From Acanthosepion pharaonis (taxonomy: Eukaryota; Mollusca; Cephalopoda; Sepiida; Sepiidae): 64,000 nt of DNA. Shown piece by piece: positions 11,771 to 23,194 of this stretch (the first letter of the stretch is position 1; the number at the start of each line of letters is the position of its first letter). Below the pieces are notes generated by a model. It did not search any database and was not told the DNA's origin. It saw nothing but the letters and a program-made list of their open reading frames with translations. Made by a program: the position numbers and the translations under genes. The stretch spans positions 1,396,001-1,460,000 of the forward strand of contig CAHIKZ030000391.1 in NCBI GenBank assembly GCA_903632075.3, given 5' to 3'.

Positions 11771-11817
<47 letters not shown>
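11771..11817. repeat. (TA)n microsatellite
   Basis: It lies just after the dispersed repeat copy at 11537-11760. Confidence 0.95.
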
Positions 11818-11820
<3 letters not shown>

Positions 11821-11929
11821 CCCCTCTAGCTATGGTATCACTGGAAGTGTCATGCAGATTTTTAATGAATTTGCTCGGTTTAAAATATCTTAAATTTTCA
11901 AGACGTCGGGTGACCGCTCATCTCCATCT

Positions 11930-13110
11930 CTGTATAGACCCACCAGTCTCTTCAGAAAGATTTTGAGGCTATGATCAACAAGAAACTTGTTGAGCATCTA
12001 GTTATATAACAGCCTCTTGAACGACAAGCAATACTGGTTTCGATCGACACGATCCACTGCTGATGCTCTAAATACCAACACTCACAGAATCACTGAGATA
12101 CTAGACCAAAAATACATTCCAGGGACCATAGAGTTAGATATTTCGAAAATCTTTGATAAGGTGCAGTACAAATGATTGCTGTTTAAGCTCTCTAGCTATG
12201 CAGTTAAGACTTCATAACGCGTTAGTCCCTGCAGGTAGTCGTTAACAACCAGTTTTCCGGGGCCATAGCAATCAACCCAGGCGTCCCACAGGGTTTAATT
12301 CTCGGACCAAAGCTATGCTTTACTTTACGTAAATGATCTGTGTAAGAGTATCCTCAGATGATTTGTGAATGTCTATGCTGGTGATACAACGATATATGCG
12401 TGTGCTTCCAAAACAAATGATAGTCAGAAATTGGTAGCTGATCCCTCATTGGATCTACCTCTAACATCTTAATTTGGGAGAAACTGGTTGGTTAAATTCA
12501 ATGACTCGAAAAGGAAATTAGTTACTTTCCATCATCACCTATCGAACCCCGAATTACCAACAGACACGATGTATGGATGCTCTCCTGCCGCCGGGACATC
12601 CCGTGCCTTGAGCGTCTATTGGGTCTGAAACTCACCGCAGACCTCCACTGGATTTCGGCTACACAATCCACCATTACTGATACATGAAATTAGCAGGTTT
12701 ATTGTAACGCTCCAGTAATTATCTGACAGCGCGTGCAATCCTTTAACTTTACACGTATCAGATCTGGCCTAGAATAGATTACTGGTGTCATATATTGGCA
12801 GGAGTATAGGATGTGTCAAGCCTCTCACTGCTGTATTGCTTATTCCATAGAAAGTGGTAGGACGCAATCCATTCCTTTGTTCCGCTAGTTAGAACGTTCA
12901 TGACTAGCTCCCTCCATGCCATTCCTTTGGTAAGGATTTCTATTTGAGCAGCGAACCCCAGCTCTGTGGAAAAAGACTCCCAAGAGAATATTACCCCGAT
13001 CACCACAATCTTCCCCACCTGTCCGCATAAAAAGTGTTTCTTACTCTGTAACCTTTCACATCGAGTGCCCCCAAGCCTTGCACAGAGGGAACATCACTGT
13101 ATATACATAC
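11930..13110 (+). pseudogene. CR1-like LINE, reverse transcriptase to 3' end
   Basis: A run of frames together reads EAMINKKLVEHL, then LNDKQYWFRSTRSTADALN, then IPGTIELDISKIFDKVQ (RT palm with the first Asp), a broken GVPQG region, and VNVYAGDTTIYA, which is the YADD box with one Asp changed to Gly. The C-terminal segment follows at about 12750-13010 (RIDYW..ILAGV.DVSSLSLLY, FVPLVRTFM). The end is CCCAAGCCTTGCACAGAGGG and a (CATA)n tail at 13099-13131. Stops and shifts are frequent, so it is dead. Upstream endonuclease is absent (5' truncated). Confidence 0.85.
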
Positions 13111-13664
13111 ATACATACATACATACATACGCATACACCCTTGTGCTAATTAACTGAAAGAAAACGAATAATTCCATTATTATTTACTTTTTCCGGATTC
13201 ATTTTCCAATAAAATATGACCCAGTGCACAAGTCAGTACTTCGTATGTCCATTCTACGAAGTGCTTCCTTGCAGGTTGACTACAGATTCTACATTGGATT
13301 AAAATCAGGTGAGTTTCCCAGCCAGTCTGTAGTACTTAGATCTGCTCATTAGTAAGAATTGCCAGTGTATTCCTGCAGTATTACAATTTGCTTACGCTTC
13401 GTTGAAGTAACGTCTATTGCATACAAAGACCGTAGGAAAACTAATCGACAATAGTGCCTGTGAAAAATCTGATGCAATCATGGAGGACGAAGTATTTTTC
13501 ATTATACACCCCGAAAACAGATTCATATTACTGCAGACCACTGCAAATGAACTAATCTGAAGAAAAAATAGAAATCGATTACACCCTGTCATTTCAAGGG
13601 GTCTAAATCTGACCGTATGCTGAAAGAAAGGAAACTAAAGCGATTGTTTCAATTAATCTGCATA

Positions 13665-13670
<6 letters not shown>

Positions 13671-13704
<34 letters not shown>
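13671..13704. repeat. (TA)n bordering a hammerhead module
   Basis: It immediately precedes the module at 13705-13915. Confidence 0.95.
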
Positions 13705-13708
<4 letters not shown>

Positions 13709-13914
13709 GAGAACATGAAAGTCAAAATTCAGAGGCAACAGACTGTTTCATGCTAGACGCAATCATCAGGCCACGTGTGTTGATTGCGCCTAGAATGAAA
13801 CAGCCTGTCGCCTCTGAGAGTTGACTTCAATTGTCACTTTCATATTTCCATATACTCTCTCTCTGATATTGAGCACATTATCCCATAATATAGCACACCT
13901 TAGAAATATATTTC

Positions 13915-13915
<1 letters not shown>
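13705..13915. mobile_element. short repeat module carrying an inverted hammerhead (family B)
   Basis: Two related segments face each other: CAGAGGCAACAGACTGTTTC at 13730 and its complement-like partner GAATGAAACAGCCTGTCGCC at 13793. The flank TATCTCTGATATTGAGCAC with ATAAATATAGCA-type sequence recurs near 27250-27320 (reverse) and 37090-37140. The module is enclosed by (TA)n arrays at 13671 and 13918. It is probably a non-coding derivative of a PLE end. Confidence 0.55.
13734..13772 (-). ncRNA. candidate hammerhead ribozyme, family B copy 1
   Basis: On the minus strand: GGC, then CTGATGA (13769-13763), helix II TGC/GCA with a five-base loop, GAAA, helix III ACAG/CTGT around one base, NUH triplet GTT, then GCC pairing with GGC. 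Helix I is short (3 pairs). The core is complete. Confidence 0.6.
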
Positions 13916-13917
<2 letters not shown>

Positions 13918-13985
<68 letters not shown>

Positions 13986-14188
13986 CGTATATTTTGGCAG
14001 CATGTTTCATAAAAACAAGTCTCATTAAACAAAATGGATATTTTATAAAATATAAACATTTCCTAAAATACAAATATAAAATAAAACATCGGGAATAAAA
14101 TGTCATTTTCTTCCTTGAATTAGTATATTAAGAAACTCCTCTGTAAATAATTCCTATTAAAAATAAGTAGACAATCTCGTGTAAAACA

Positions 14189-14255
<67 letters not shown>
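13918..14255. repeat. two long (TA)n arrays
   Basis: The arrays are 13918-13983 and 14192-14255. The 210 bases between have no recognised motif. Confidence 0.95.
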
Positions 14256-14260
<5 letters not shown>

Positions 14261-14929
14261 AAGGTTTGTCTGGTTTGTGGGCAAAAATATTCCGGTTTAT
14301 TGATAGTCTGGACAGAAAATTTTAACATTTTGTGACCGCAAAGGTCAATCCCATCTGCAAAATTTGCATCCACTTGTCGCAGGATTCTTATAGACTGATT
14401 TTCCCCGCCCAGAGTTCAGCTTTTTCGCCAGCCATAAAACTTAGATAACCGAACATTTGTAGTCTTTATATAAATACATATGGAGATATTAATTCTTTGT
14501 AATATTTTCACACATAAGAGCTAATCATATTTCCTCTGTATCAGGTAAAGTAATCGATAATCCTGGTTTTATCAGCATTTACTTCCCCTCTCACAAGGGT
14601 ATTTTGAAATTTGAAGAATTTAAGGTGTGTGATCTCATTACGGTTTAAACATATCGTAAGGATACAAAATGCGATTATCTTCCTTTTGGTCAAGATGAAG
14701 TCACGTGGGTCACATGGCAGCCACTTAGTGTCGTCACTTCACAGTGACGTAACTGGTCAGTTCTCTAGTCAGCTTCCAGAAGTCAAACCAAGCAGTTGCA
14801 TTTTTATCCCTGGCCGAGAGGCTAAATCTGTCTCCACCAACACCAGCCAAGTGGTGAATATTACAAGACCTGGCGTTGTTTAAAATATACTTGAATGCAT
14901 AAACGTAGGTCGTGTTTATAAAAGAATAC
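14256..14929. other. no recognised feature
   Basis: A 90-residue open frame at 14611-14883 has no motif I recognise, and overlapping frames on the other strand are equally long. Confidence 0.4.
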
Positions 14930-15560
14930 ATGAAAAAATTGTAGTGTTTATACTTTAGACAATAGGTAAATATTGGTCCTGTCTGTACTTGAATCCATAA
15001 ACATTAACACTATACGTGATTCAATAGATCAACACTGATCATTTCGAAACTAGAATACATAAAAATTGGTACTGTTTATACTTTAGACAATAGGTAAATA
15101 TTGGGCCTGTCATTACTTGAGTCCATAAACATTAACACTATACTTGTTTCAATATGTCAACACTGATCATTTCGAAACTAGAATACATCAAAATTGGTAC
15201 TGTTTATATTTGAAACAATAGGTAAATATTGGGCATGTCAATACTTGAATCCATAAACATTGACACTATACTTGATTCAAGAGGTCAACACTGATATTTT
15301 CGAAACTAGAATACATAGAAATTGGTACAGTTTATACTTGAGACAATAGGTAAATATTGGGCCTGTCAATACTTGAATACATAAACATTGACAGTGTTTA
15401 TACTTGAGCCAATAGGTAAACATTGGTCTTGTCTTTATTTGAATTCATTAACATTGGTACTGTATATACTTGAATCAATACCTAAAAATTTGTCTTGTAT
15501 ATTCTTGAAACATTACGCAAGCATTGTTAGCGTTTATAATATTTTGTCTAGTCAAACTTA
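14930..15560. repeat. 128-bp tandem repeat, four copies plus decayed end
   Basis: The landmark TGTTTATA recurs at 14945, 15073, 15201 and 15329, exactly 128 bases apart. Each unit reads roughly: TTAGACAATAGGTAAATATT, TTGAATCCATAAACATT, a GATTCAATAGATCAACACTG segment and CGAAACTAGAATACAT. From about 15385 the period shortens to about 60 bases with higher divergence. A half-unit similarity within the monomer suggests it grew from a shorter ancestor. Confidence 0.9.
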
Positions 15561-16039
15561 TTCCGCATTTACATTTTAGTCGATTTTTTAATTTCGGTCG
15601 AATGCTCGTTGTTTTTTGTTTTTTTGTTCGTAAATATCCACCTGCTAGACGCTGTTTGCTAAGACATCCTTAAAAGGAAGTCTTAACAAACTGTAAGAGA
15701 TACAGTCTAAGAACTGTAGACACCGCCGACAGGTTAATACAATATAAGGATACATTTCTAATGTGTTTATTGTGTAAATAAGGTTTATGGTAGTGAAGTT
15801 TTTGTTTATTTATATATGTGGTCGAATTTATTTATGCAAGTGTCTTTGCCTGTACTTCAATGTAGGTGTGGACATGTTACACTTTATATTGTGCGTTTAC
15901 GTAAGTGTATTTCTGTTCTTTTCTGTGTTTCTTTACATTTCTTGTAGGAACGTGTATATCTATAAAGAAATCTTAGCCTCTCTGTTGGTTTATCTGTGAG
16001 TGAGTGTGTGTATGCCGTTGTGCGCCTATATGTAGTAGT
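15561..16039. other. no recognised feature
   Basis: A 70-residue hydrophobic frame at 15787-15999 (FLFIYICGRIYL, Cys- and Tyr-rich) lacks any supporting context. Confidence 0.4.
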
Positions 16040-16430
16040 CTCTTCCATTTAGTATCGCAAAAGGTTAAACGTCGTTCTACAGAAGAATGATGAGGATATG
16101 ATAGACGGAATATGTGAGCAAATACGAAGTTTTAGAGAAAATAAAAAAAATGGAAATATATAATTAACATCATGAAGAGGCAGTTGGAATTTCTTGTCCA
16201 CATAATGAGGAAAGAAGGCTTGGAGAATTTGATAATCACAGGACATATAGAAAGCAACAACGACAGTGGAAAAGAAAATATAACTTATCCAGCGAGAATA
16301 AGTCTGAGGATAGCGGAACAAGGTTTTGGAGAGATAATAAAAATGACATAATTTATTTAAAAATGGGAAGGACAGGAAGATTGTGTAGAAACACTCGCCA
16401 ACGTCCGGATTGATACAGCACAAAGATGAA
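16040..16430 (+). pseudogene. RTE-like LINE, C-terminal fragment
   Basis: Joined frames read LNVVLQKNDEDMIDGICEQI, MKRQLEFLVHIMRKEGLENL and IITGHIES. This is the post-RT segment of RTE-type LINEs (usual form: YRRMLRI.WT.HVSNEEVL, then KRQLEFLGHIMRKEGLENLI). Several stops break it. Related fragments lie at 18440-19205, 60220-60740 and 63655-64000. Confidence 0.75.
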
Positions 16431-16568
16431 GAGTTATTCTTTCAGCATTTCCATATTTTAAGTAGCATCTTCCGGTCTCTAGAGTTGCCATTATCATTAT
16501 TGAAATATCATCTTCTGTTGTTTCTGTTTACTGTTCAGCTTATTTAGATTTTCGTGCCAAGGATTTTT

Positions 16569-16570
<2 letters not shown>

Positions 16571-16621
<51 letters not shown>
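16571..16621. repeat. (TA)n microsatellite
   Basis: About 25 TA units, 130 bases before a hammerhead-like locus. Confidence 0.95.
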
Positions 16622-16623
<2 letters not shown>

Positions 16624-16750
16624 AAGTGTATGGGGGAACGTACAGTGGGATTGCATCGTTCAAAACATTAATTTAAAAATAGTGCTCAATACACAAAGTA
16701 GAGCCGTAAATATTTATCTTATGCAGTGTTACATTAGAACATGCACATAT

Positions 16751-16824
16751 CCACTACGAAATTGTACATTTTTGTTTCAAGGTCCAAAAATGTGAAAACC
16801 TTTTTTAAACGTCTCATCAGGTGG
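16751..16824 (-). ncRNA. hammerhead-like motif, family H
   Basis: On the minus strand CCAC precedes CTGATGA (16820-16814). About 35 bases then carry an inner AAGG/CCTT stem, followed by GAAAC, about 20 bases, GTA and GTGG, which pairs with CCAC. Layout (CAC-core, GTA-GTG) resembles family E. Helix II pairing next to the core is poor, so it may be degenerate. Confidence 0.4.
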
Positions 16825-17401
16825 GGAATCACGGTGTTACTAAAAACTTTTATTCAGAAATAGAGTTATCAAAGCAAAATCCCCCATTTCCGTTCTTTGG
16901 AAATTTTCATAAAATATCTTCTAGAATTTAAATGTAGAGATGGAAGGGAATCAAATTCATTAAGTAGTCGCTGGCGAACGAAAGGCAAGAGAAAAGAGAA
17001 AAAAAAGGGAAGGGAAAAGAAAGAAAGAGGCTATGGGAAGAGGATGAGGTGATAAGTGCTAAGAGGAGATAAAATCTGACCATAGAATTTCATTAGATTG
17101 TAGAATTTGATTTCAACGGTCTCCTAGGTTGGTTAAATAGGTGTTTCAAGTAAATATAATTTGCAACTAGAGACAGTTAATGTAAAGGTTAGAATATTAG
17201 GTATATATATATATATTTTTATCCTTCATATTATTTTGGGATAAAAGAAATAATTGTGGAAGAGAAAAATAATTCGAGTAATATAATTTTTATTTTTATT
17301 TTTAGGGAGAAATAGGTGGTAAATTCCATATAAAAATAAAACGCAAAATAAGATTAGAGTAGTACTAACTTTCCATTACTATTAACGTATGTTGGAAAAA
17401 A

Positions 17402-17404
<3 letters not shown>

Positions 17405-17472
<68 letters not shown>
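17405..17472. repeat. (TA)n followed by (TAGA)n
   Basis: A compound array. It ends about 100 bases before the mariner left TIR at 17579. Confidence 0.95.
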
Positions 17473-17578
17473 TTGTACATGACTCACTTCACTCTTCAAG
17501 GACGAGCTCTCATATATATTTGTTCGTTTTATGTTCTATATTCTTTTCGTATTACAGGTGCTTATATTTTGTATTATA

Positions 17579-18437
17579 CAGAGTGCGATGAATAAATTAT
17601 CGTCTAAGTTACACAGAAATGAAAATAACACTGACATCTCATTTTAACAGAGATATTTTCCAAAATTACACAAAAAAATATCTTGAAATACTAAAGAGTA
17701 AGTTCCTTCAATATAATCAACCATAGCCAGACGACATCAGAATCTCCTGAAAATCTTCTGGAAGGTCTCCTTGTTTAAGTTGGTGAATGCTGCTATAATC
17801 TTTGCCTTCGGTTTATCTTTGGTGTTACAAGGAGATTTGTTGGTCTCTCGCTCAATTACAAACCACACATAATAATCAAGCGGTTATAAGTCTGGGGAGT
17901 TACGTGGCCAGATTCACGGGTGTTGTCGCAGAATTTGTCTGAGAGTCATGACTGGGTTCTCTTAATTTTGTGGCATGGTGCAGAATCCTGTTGCCAGACA
18001 AAGTTTTCCAGCAGCCACCTTATTGCGCCAGGAGAAAAATACCTCATCAAGGCACTTGATATAGACCACCGTGCTGAGTCTGAATCCCTGTGGGATGATA
18101 AATAGAGGCATAACGTCGTCATCACTAGTGACCACTCGAAACACATTCGTAATCACCATAAGACATATCCAGATCTTTCCGAATCTTCTGTACTGTCCGC
18201 AGATTAGCATCCAAACTATCTGGAATGTTTGTATTGGGGCTACCGGTGTGAATGTTAAGCATTATGTCATGCCGTTTCCAAATTTCATGCGGAGTGAATT
18301 GCGCCATGCTGTTCTCACAGACGATGCCCGACTGAACCTAACTATACTCTGCAGTCGACAAACTCAAGAGAAAACAGCGCACATGCGCGAAATTAAAAAT
18401 ATAAAATGGTGACGATTTACTCATCACCTCCATTATG
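17579..18437 (-). mobile_element. mariner element, internally deleted
   Basis: The left end starts after a TA at 17577-17578 with CAGAGTGCGATGAATAAATT and continues ATCGTC. The right end near 18411-18437 reads GACGATTTACTCATCACCTC, its imperfect complement. The enclosed minus-strand gene is a pseudogene with its middle missing. At about 860 bases it is well short of a typical 1.3-kb mariner. Confidence 0.75.
17690..18310 (-). pseudogene. mariner transposase with central deletion
   Basis: Translation starts near 18307 (MAQFTPHEIWKRHDIM, then TVQKIRKDLDMSYGDYE), the N-terminal helix-turn-helix region. At about 18130 it jumps to the catalytic half: DVMPLFIIPQGF in one frame, then WQQDSAPCHKIKRTQS with the second Asp of the triad, then PQTYNRL and the (D)YYVW-like block and the tail ERETNKSPCNTKD. 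About 170 residues of the usual protein are missing between the two halves, including the first catalytic Asp. At least two frameshifts and several stops are present. Confidence 0.85.
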
Positions 18438-18439
18438 TG

Positions 18440-19205
18440 TTTATATTTTATGGAATATTATATGTGCTTATGTATCTTATGGAACATTTCAAAGTGGAAG
18501 TTTTCCGTCTTGCTGTCTGCTTTGACCTTTCCGTATATCTTCTTTTTTGATTTCTTCTTCAATTTGCAGTTCGAGATCATAGCTCTCCATCGCTTTCTAT
18601 ACTTTGTGTCTCAGTCAGCCTTCTTCTGTTCTCTTTTGTCTTCGATATCGCATCAGAATCTCGAATAATCTATGTCCCCCACTTCTTCATTAGGTGTCCA
18701 AGAAATATAAGCTGCTTCTTTCTGATTTTAAGCACCCTTTTCCTTTCCATTTTTCTTTGATTCTTATTCTTTGATTTAAGTTTTGCTTACATGATATTCC
18801 CAGCATCTTCCCGTAGAAACAAAACTCCGTTGCCGACAATCTTCGCTCGATCTATGGCGGGAAATGTTTAGCATTCACTTCCATATAAAGCTTAATATTA
18901 TGTATTAATTCAGCACAATTTCCTTTGTTTCTAACAATTATTTCCCGTTTATTAATATTTTGCTTAGTTTCTGGAAGGCAACTTTCTCTATTCTAATGTA
19001 AAAAATTAGATATCATGGAGCAGTTAAACACTCTTTTCTCTGTTTCTGACATATTTTTCCTGTTTCTTAATGCTTTTCTTAGGTTTTGGGAAACCCCTTT
19101 CACTATTCCAATCGGGCATTCGGATTTCCGTGTTACATTCTCCGTCCTCTGTTTACACACTTCCAAGATGACTATACCTGGGTAGTTGATTGGTCTTGAA
19201 ATCTG
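18440..19205 (-). pseudogene. RTE-like LINE, C-terminal fragment
   Basis: Minus-strand frames read YPGIVILEVCKQRTENV, then GVSQNLRKALRNRKNMSETE and KRVFNCSMISNFLH, then (in another frame) IKLYMEVNAKH and ERRLSATEFCFYGKMLGIS, and further on LYFLDT. These match in order the RTE segment NLRKALRNRK..LLYGSECWTIS..RRMLRISW. It is strongly decayed. Confidence 0.7.
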
Positions 19206-19469
19206 CAATTATGAGTACAAATCTTGGATCATTTTTTTCTCTTGCTGAGAACCATATGTTTAAGAATACAATATATTTGCTTTTACCAATGCAACCATTG
19301 GACATTGCTCAAAATTTTTAACCCCACGAGACAACTGTTTGTTTGTGCTGTGACAAGGTATATATTAAGAAATAAAAAAAACCAGAGTTACAGATATATC
19401 ATATATTAAACAGTAAGTACAGCAAAGGAGTATTACACGACTAGTGAGTGCGTGTTGGTGGACCAGCGT

Positions 19470-19865
19470 TCAGTCAACTCGACTTATATTTAACAGCCCC
19501 CCACCCATGAGGGATGTATGTGGCACAAGGCTGAATTTACCGTGGGTTCTCCGAGCCCGTAGGCTCGGCCAAAAATATTCTCTTGAACCTGCATAAAAAA
19601 GCCTCGTCCGGATTCCACTCTGCTCGAGGCAGAGAGTTCGACAGTTGAACAATCTGGTCGACTGTTACAATTAACAGCCCACCCTCAAGGGATGTATATG
19701 GACCAAGGCTGAGTTTAACATAAATATTCCCGTATAAACGAGTTCAGGGCCTGTCTACTTCAACTTCGGCAAAGCCTGGTTCGGGTTACTCTCTGACGAG
19801 GCAGAGCGTTCGACAGTTGAATAATGTGGTCGAATATTCCCCGAAGCCTTCTCTCCTGCTAATCT
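19470..19865. repeat. tandem dimer of a ~200-bp GC-richer unit
   Basis: Unit 1 (about 19490-19680) and unit 2 (about 19672-19860) share AACAGCCC.CCC, GGGATGTAT, AAGGCTGA.TTTA, GAGGCAGAG.GTTCGACAGTT and a GGTCGA ending. The units differ by short indels. No coding is convincing. Nature unknown. Confidence 0.7.
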
Positions 19866-20655
19866 TATAGTAGACGGAAGAGTCCAATATAGACTCTTTA
19901 GAGGGAGGATAACACAACAGTTTGTCTATATACTAAGTTATTTTTATAATAATTCCTTCGTGTTTCTTGCCAAAAATTGTTATTTATATAATAGTTACTT
20001 CGAATTTTGCTCTAAAATATTATTTATATAATAATTTAATTCATATTTCATATCTAAAATTATTATTTATATAAATGTTCCTTCATATTTTAGGCCAAAA
20101 ATAACAATGTTGAATTTTTCAAATATGTTTTTTTTTTAATCTAAATACGTTAATCTTTGAAACTTCTACGTGAATTGGCGTCAAGATTTATTGAACTCTT
20201 AATTAATTAAACACTACATCATTTGGAAATAAATCACTTTTTTGTTTTCTTTTAATACAAGGAAAGCTAAATTCTATCTTGATAATATTCAAAACCTCAC
20301 CTCCAAGCGCCGGTCTTCTTTCCACTGGCCATCGATTTCATTTTCAAGATCTTCAATAAATTTAATTTAGAACAAAAGAAAGCAAAACTGTTTCTTTGGA
20401 AACTACCTTGAGTAATCAGATTTACGGTGCCAGTCGTCAAACAATGCATTTGACTTAAGTCTCACAGGTCGTTCTTGTGTTTTTAATTCCCTCTTGTACT
20501 CCAGTAATATAAGATTGGATCAAGCTCAAAAAAAAGTAAATGCCATATCGTTTGAGACGCAAACGAACATAATTCTTCCAAGATGTCATTATATTTATTA
20601 TGCGATTTCTTTGTTTTATTTCTCTCTCGTTATTTTTCCGTAGGTCTAGAAGGTT
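19866..20655. other. AT-rich, partly periodic spacer
   Basis: At 19935-20105 the words TTATTTATATAATA and GCCAAAAAT recur about every 55 bases, suggesting a decayed short tandem repeat. The rest shows nothing recognisable. Confidence 0.45.
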
Positions 20656-20659
20656 CACT

Positions 20660-20954
20660 GCGATGTAAGCGGCCCCAGCTTAATTCCAACAAGTTCAGTT
20701 TTACAGGTTTGAGATGATAGCCTTATAATATACTGGTTTGGATTTCAAAGTTGGCCTTCTCCTAGACTGGTTGCTAAAAAAAAAAGGCTGAAGAGCTCTG
20801 ACTGCCGTACATTTTAACCCATAGTGCGTAGGGAGAAAGGGCGGATTCCAACCATATCCCAAAAGTAATAATATGCAATAAAATGAATGCTATGAAAATC
20901 GAATAGAATTCTAACGACGTCGCTACTATTGTGATTTAGTAAGCGTACCTTAGT

Positions 20955-20990
<36 letters not shown>

Positions 20991-21000
20991 TTTTAACTGC
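20660..21000 (-). mobile_element. SINE-like repeat body, degraded
   Basis: CCTTCTCCTAGACTGGTTGC, ACCCATAG.G.GTAGGGAGA and a GGATTC..CC..CCC region follow the same order as the SINE-like copy at 21210-21425. The tRNA-like head is not clear. A (TC)n run at 20956-20985 interrupts it. Confidence 0.5.
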
Positions 21001-21209
21001 ATTCACCGGAGGTGGGTTGAGCCGGCTCCAATATTGAAGTTTCATGGGAATTTGAAATTCACAAGCGGTCCCCAACCAACATGTATAGCACATGAGATTT
21101 GATTATAGTGGTGAAGCTTTCGTGCAGGAACATCCGCACTTTTCGAAGGGCCGATTACAGAGACCTGGTGCCACAAGGTCCCCAAACGACCCTCCGCAGG
21201 TTTTGAATT

Positions 21210-21425
21210 CAGAGTTTTCCTTCTCCTAGACCAGTTGCCATCCAAGGCTATAGAACCCAGTCTTTCCTGCTATTCACCCATAGCTGGAGGGAGAAGAAGA
21301 GGATTCACACCTTTCCCAAGGTTATTAGCACGTAAGTGAATGTAATGGATTCGACTGGAATTCGAACTCGGCTCTCCGATTCCTCAATCCAAGCCGCTAT
21401 CCATTACTCCACCGTGCCTTAGTTG
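21210..21425 (-). mobile_element. tRNA-derived SINE-like copy
   Basis: On the minus strand it begins GGCACGGTGGAGTAATGGAT, an A-box-like start, followed by GAGTTCGAATTCC, a match to the pol III B box (GGTTCGANNCC). The body continues through CTAATAACCTTGGGAAAGG and GTGAATCC. Similar copies are at 28245-28518 and 34790-35062. Cephalopod genomes are known to hold several tRNA-derived SINE families; this copy is not assigned to a named one. Confidence 0.65.
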
Positions 21426-21560
21426 TGGCACAAAACTAAAAGTATGGGGAACCCAGTGAAGATCGAATTCACTATTCATTGGTGAATAATTTAGCAAGAC
21501 AAGCTTGCTAACCAAGACAAGATCTAGTGGCTACTATTTCACCAACTGGACATCTTTAGA

Positions 21561-21665
21561 GGCTTACGGCCATTCAAACACTAGTTCACGCACGATCGCC
21601 TAACTTCGCGCTTAGTCAGTACCTAGAAGGGTGACCGCTTGATAATGTCAGATGCTGTAAACTTG
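21561..21665 (+). pseudogene. 5S rRNA-derived sequence
   Basis: The order matches animal 5S rRNA: GCTTACGGCCAT at the start, a GATCGCC.TAACTT block, GTCAGTACC and GGGTGACCGC (box C region), and GATGCTGTAA at the end. It is about 15 bases shorter than the 120-nt gene and heavily diverged. It is a pseudogene or the head of a 5S-derived SINE. Confidence 0.7.
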
Positions 21666-21891
21666 GATGTGCGGGTGGTGTATTTGATAATCCCTCGGAA
21701 TTGTTAATCGGAGAGATGAGTTCCAATGCCAGTTGGCATAGTTTTATTAACGTACACGCAAAGACACTTGAATGCTATGAATCCACCTTCGCATTACTAA
21801 GACATGTATCTCTAAATGCATTCATTATATATATAAAAAAAAAACACTACCTTATTTTATTACCGTTTTTATTATCAAATTCCCTTTTTGT

Positions 21892-22135
21892 TGTAGAGTA
21901 GTTTTCACAGTGGAGGCTTGTATTTCACTAAGTCGTCCTAAATTAGGTTCGACGTACAAAACGTTAGGAACTTGAAATAAGAGTTAATAACGCAGCAATC
22001 TAGTTGTGATGGTTGATACTTCAATATCCGACATCGACTGACTCACTCAACACCCCTGAGCCCAACTGGCAACTGCTACTATTTATTATCTGTGGGAGAG
22101 TCTATTTACCATAGAATAGGTAGTATAACACTTTT
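21892..22135. repeat. dispersed ~220-bp repeat, copy 2
   Basis: Homologous to 11537-11760, with a short insertion near CACTCAACACCCCTGAGCCC. Confidence 0.5.
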
Positions 22136-22534
22136 ATACCATGTATTCTTGGAAAAGATAGTGGAATGTTTCTCCGAGACTATTTTTCACTCAATGTCCA
22201 AGAGCCGAGCTTACCTTACGCATAGATGACAGGGGAAAATGATGAATTTGTTCTTTTTTAAAGGGTATATACTGCGAGTTGAACACACCAATCAAGATCA
22301 TAACTTAAGTTGTCAGTCGTAAAATGATTCATTAGACGCGGGTCTCGCAAATACTATTTCCACTTACACTCAAAGACAGTAATAACAAAATAAACTATAT
22401 TGGTGTTTTGATTAATAGACAATTAAACAAAGAGAATATTTGTTTTATTGTCTATTAATCAAAACGTCAACTTACTTTCTTTTTTTTCAGATTCATTGAT
22501 ATTATATTGTTATTATAACAAAGCTCCCACAACT

Positions 22535-22650
<116 letters not shown>

Positions 22651-23194
22651 TATACGTTTAATTTATTTGTTGATTTATTTATACAGAGTGTATCAAATAT
22701 AAAATTTTCACACCGAAACAAGGAGAAAAGGACATATAAACATATATCCACAAATCCTTCCTTTTTCACTTATGACATTTCAAGAAAGTTTAGTGTAGAT
22801 GGCGCTGTATTGCTATGTAGACTAGGTCTCTTTTATCATTCGTGTACTTTTGTAGCTAGTCTGTCTTTTACGTTTACAGTGTGTAGTTGTGTTAACAGAT
22901 AAGTGTTCTGTTTAACTCTGCCAGGATATTCTTATCGTGAATAGACTGGTATGTTTTGTTTTACATATTGGCGCGAGACTTTTTTTAAACGTAATAAGTA
23001 AAAAATGAAGGATTTGCGGATATATATTTATATGGACTTTTGGGCTTGTTTTGCTGTGAGGAATCCTCTACTCGCCCAAATTTTTTATAATTGTTTTCAT
23101 AAATACTTTATACAAGTAAATGTTGTATATTTTACTTGATTCTTGATATTTTCCATTATTTCAGATCTTCTCCCAAATCTGACTCAGCAAATGA

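Noticed and set aside
17946..18412. Plus-strand frames of 61 and 113 residues over the mariner at 17579-18437.
   Set aside because: They run antisense to the recognisable transposase and have no motif of their own.
21561..21665. A functional 5S rRNA gene.
   Set aside because: It is about 15 bases short and diverged in the internal control region; no terminator T-run follows.
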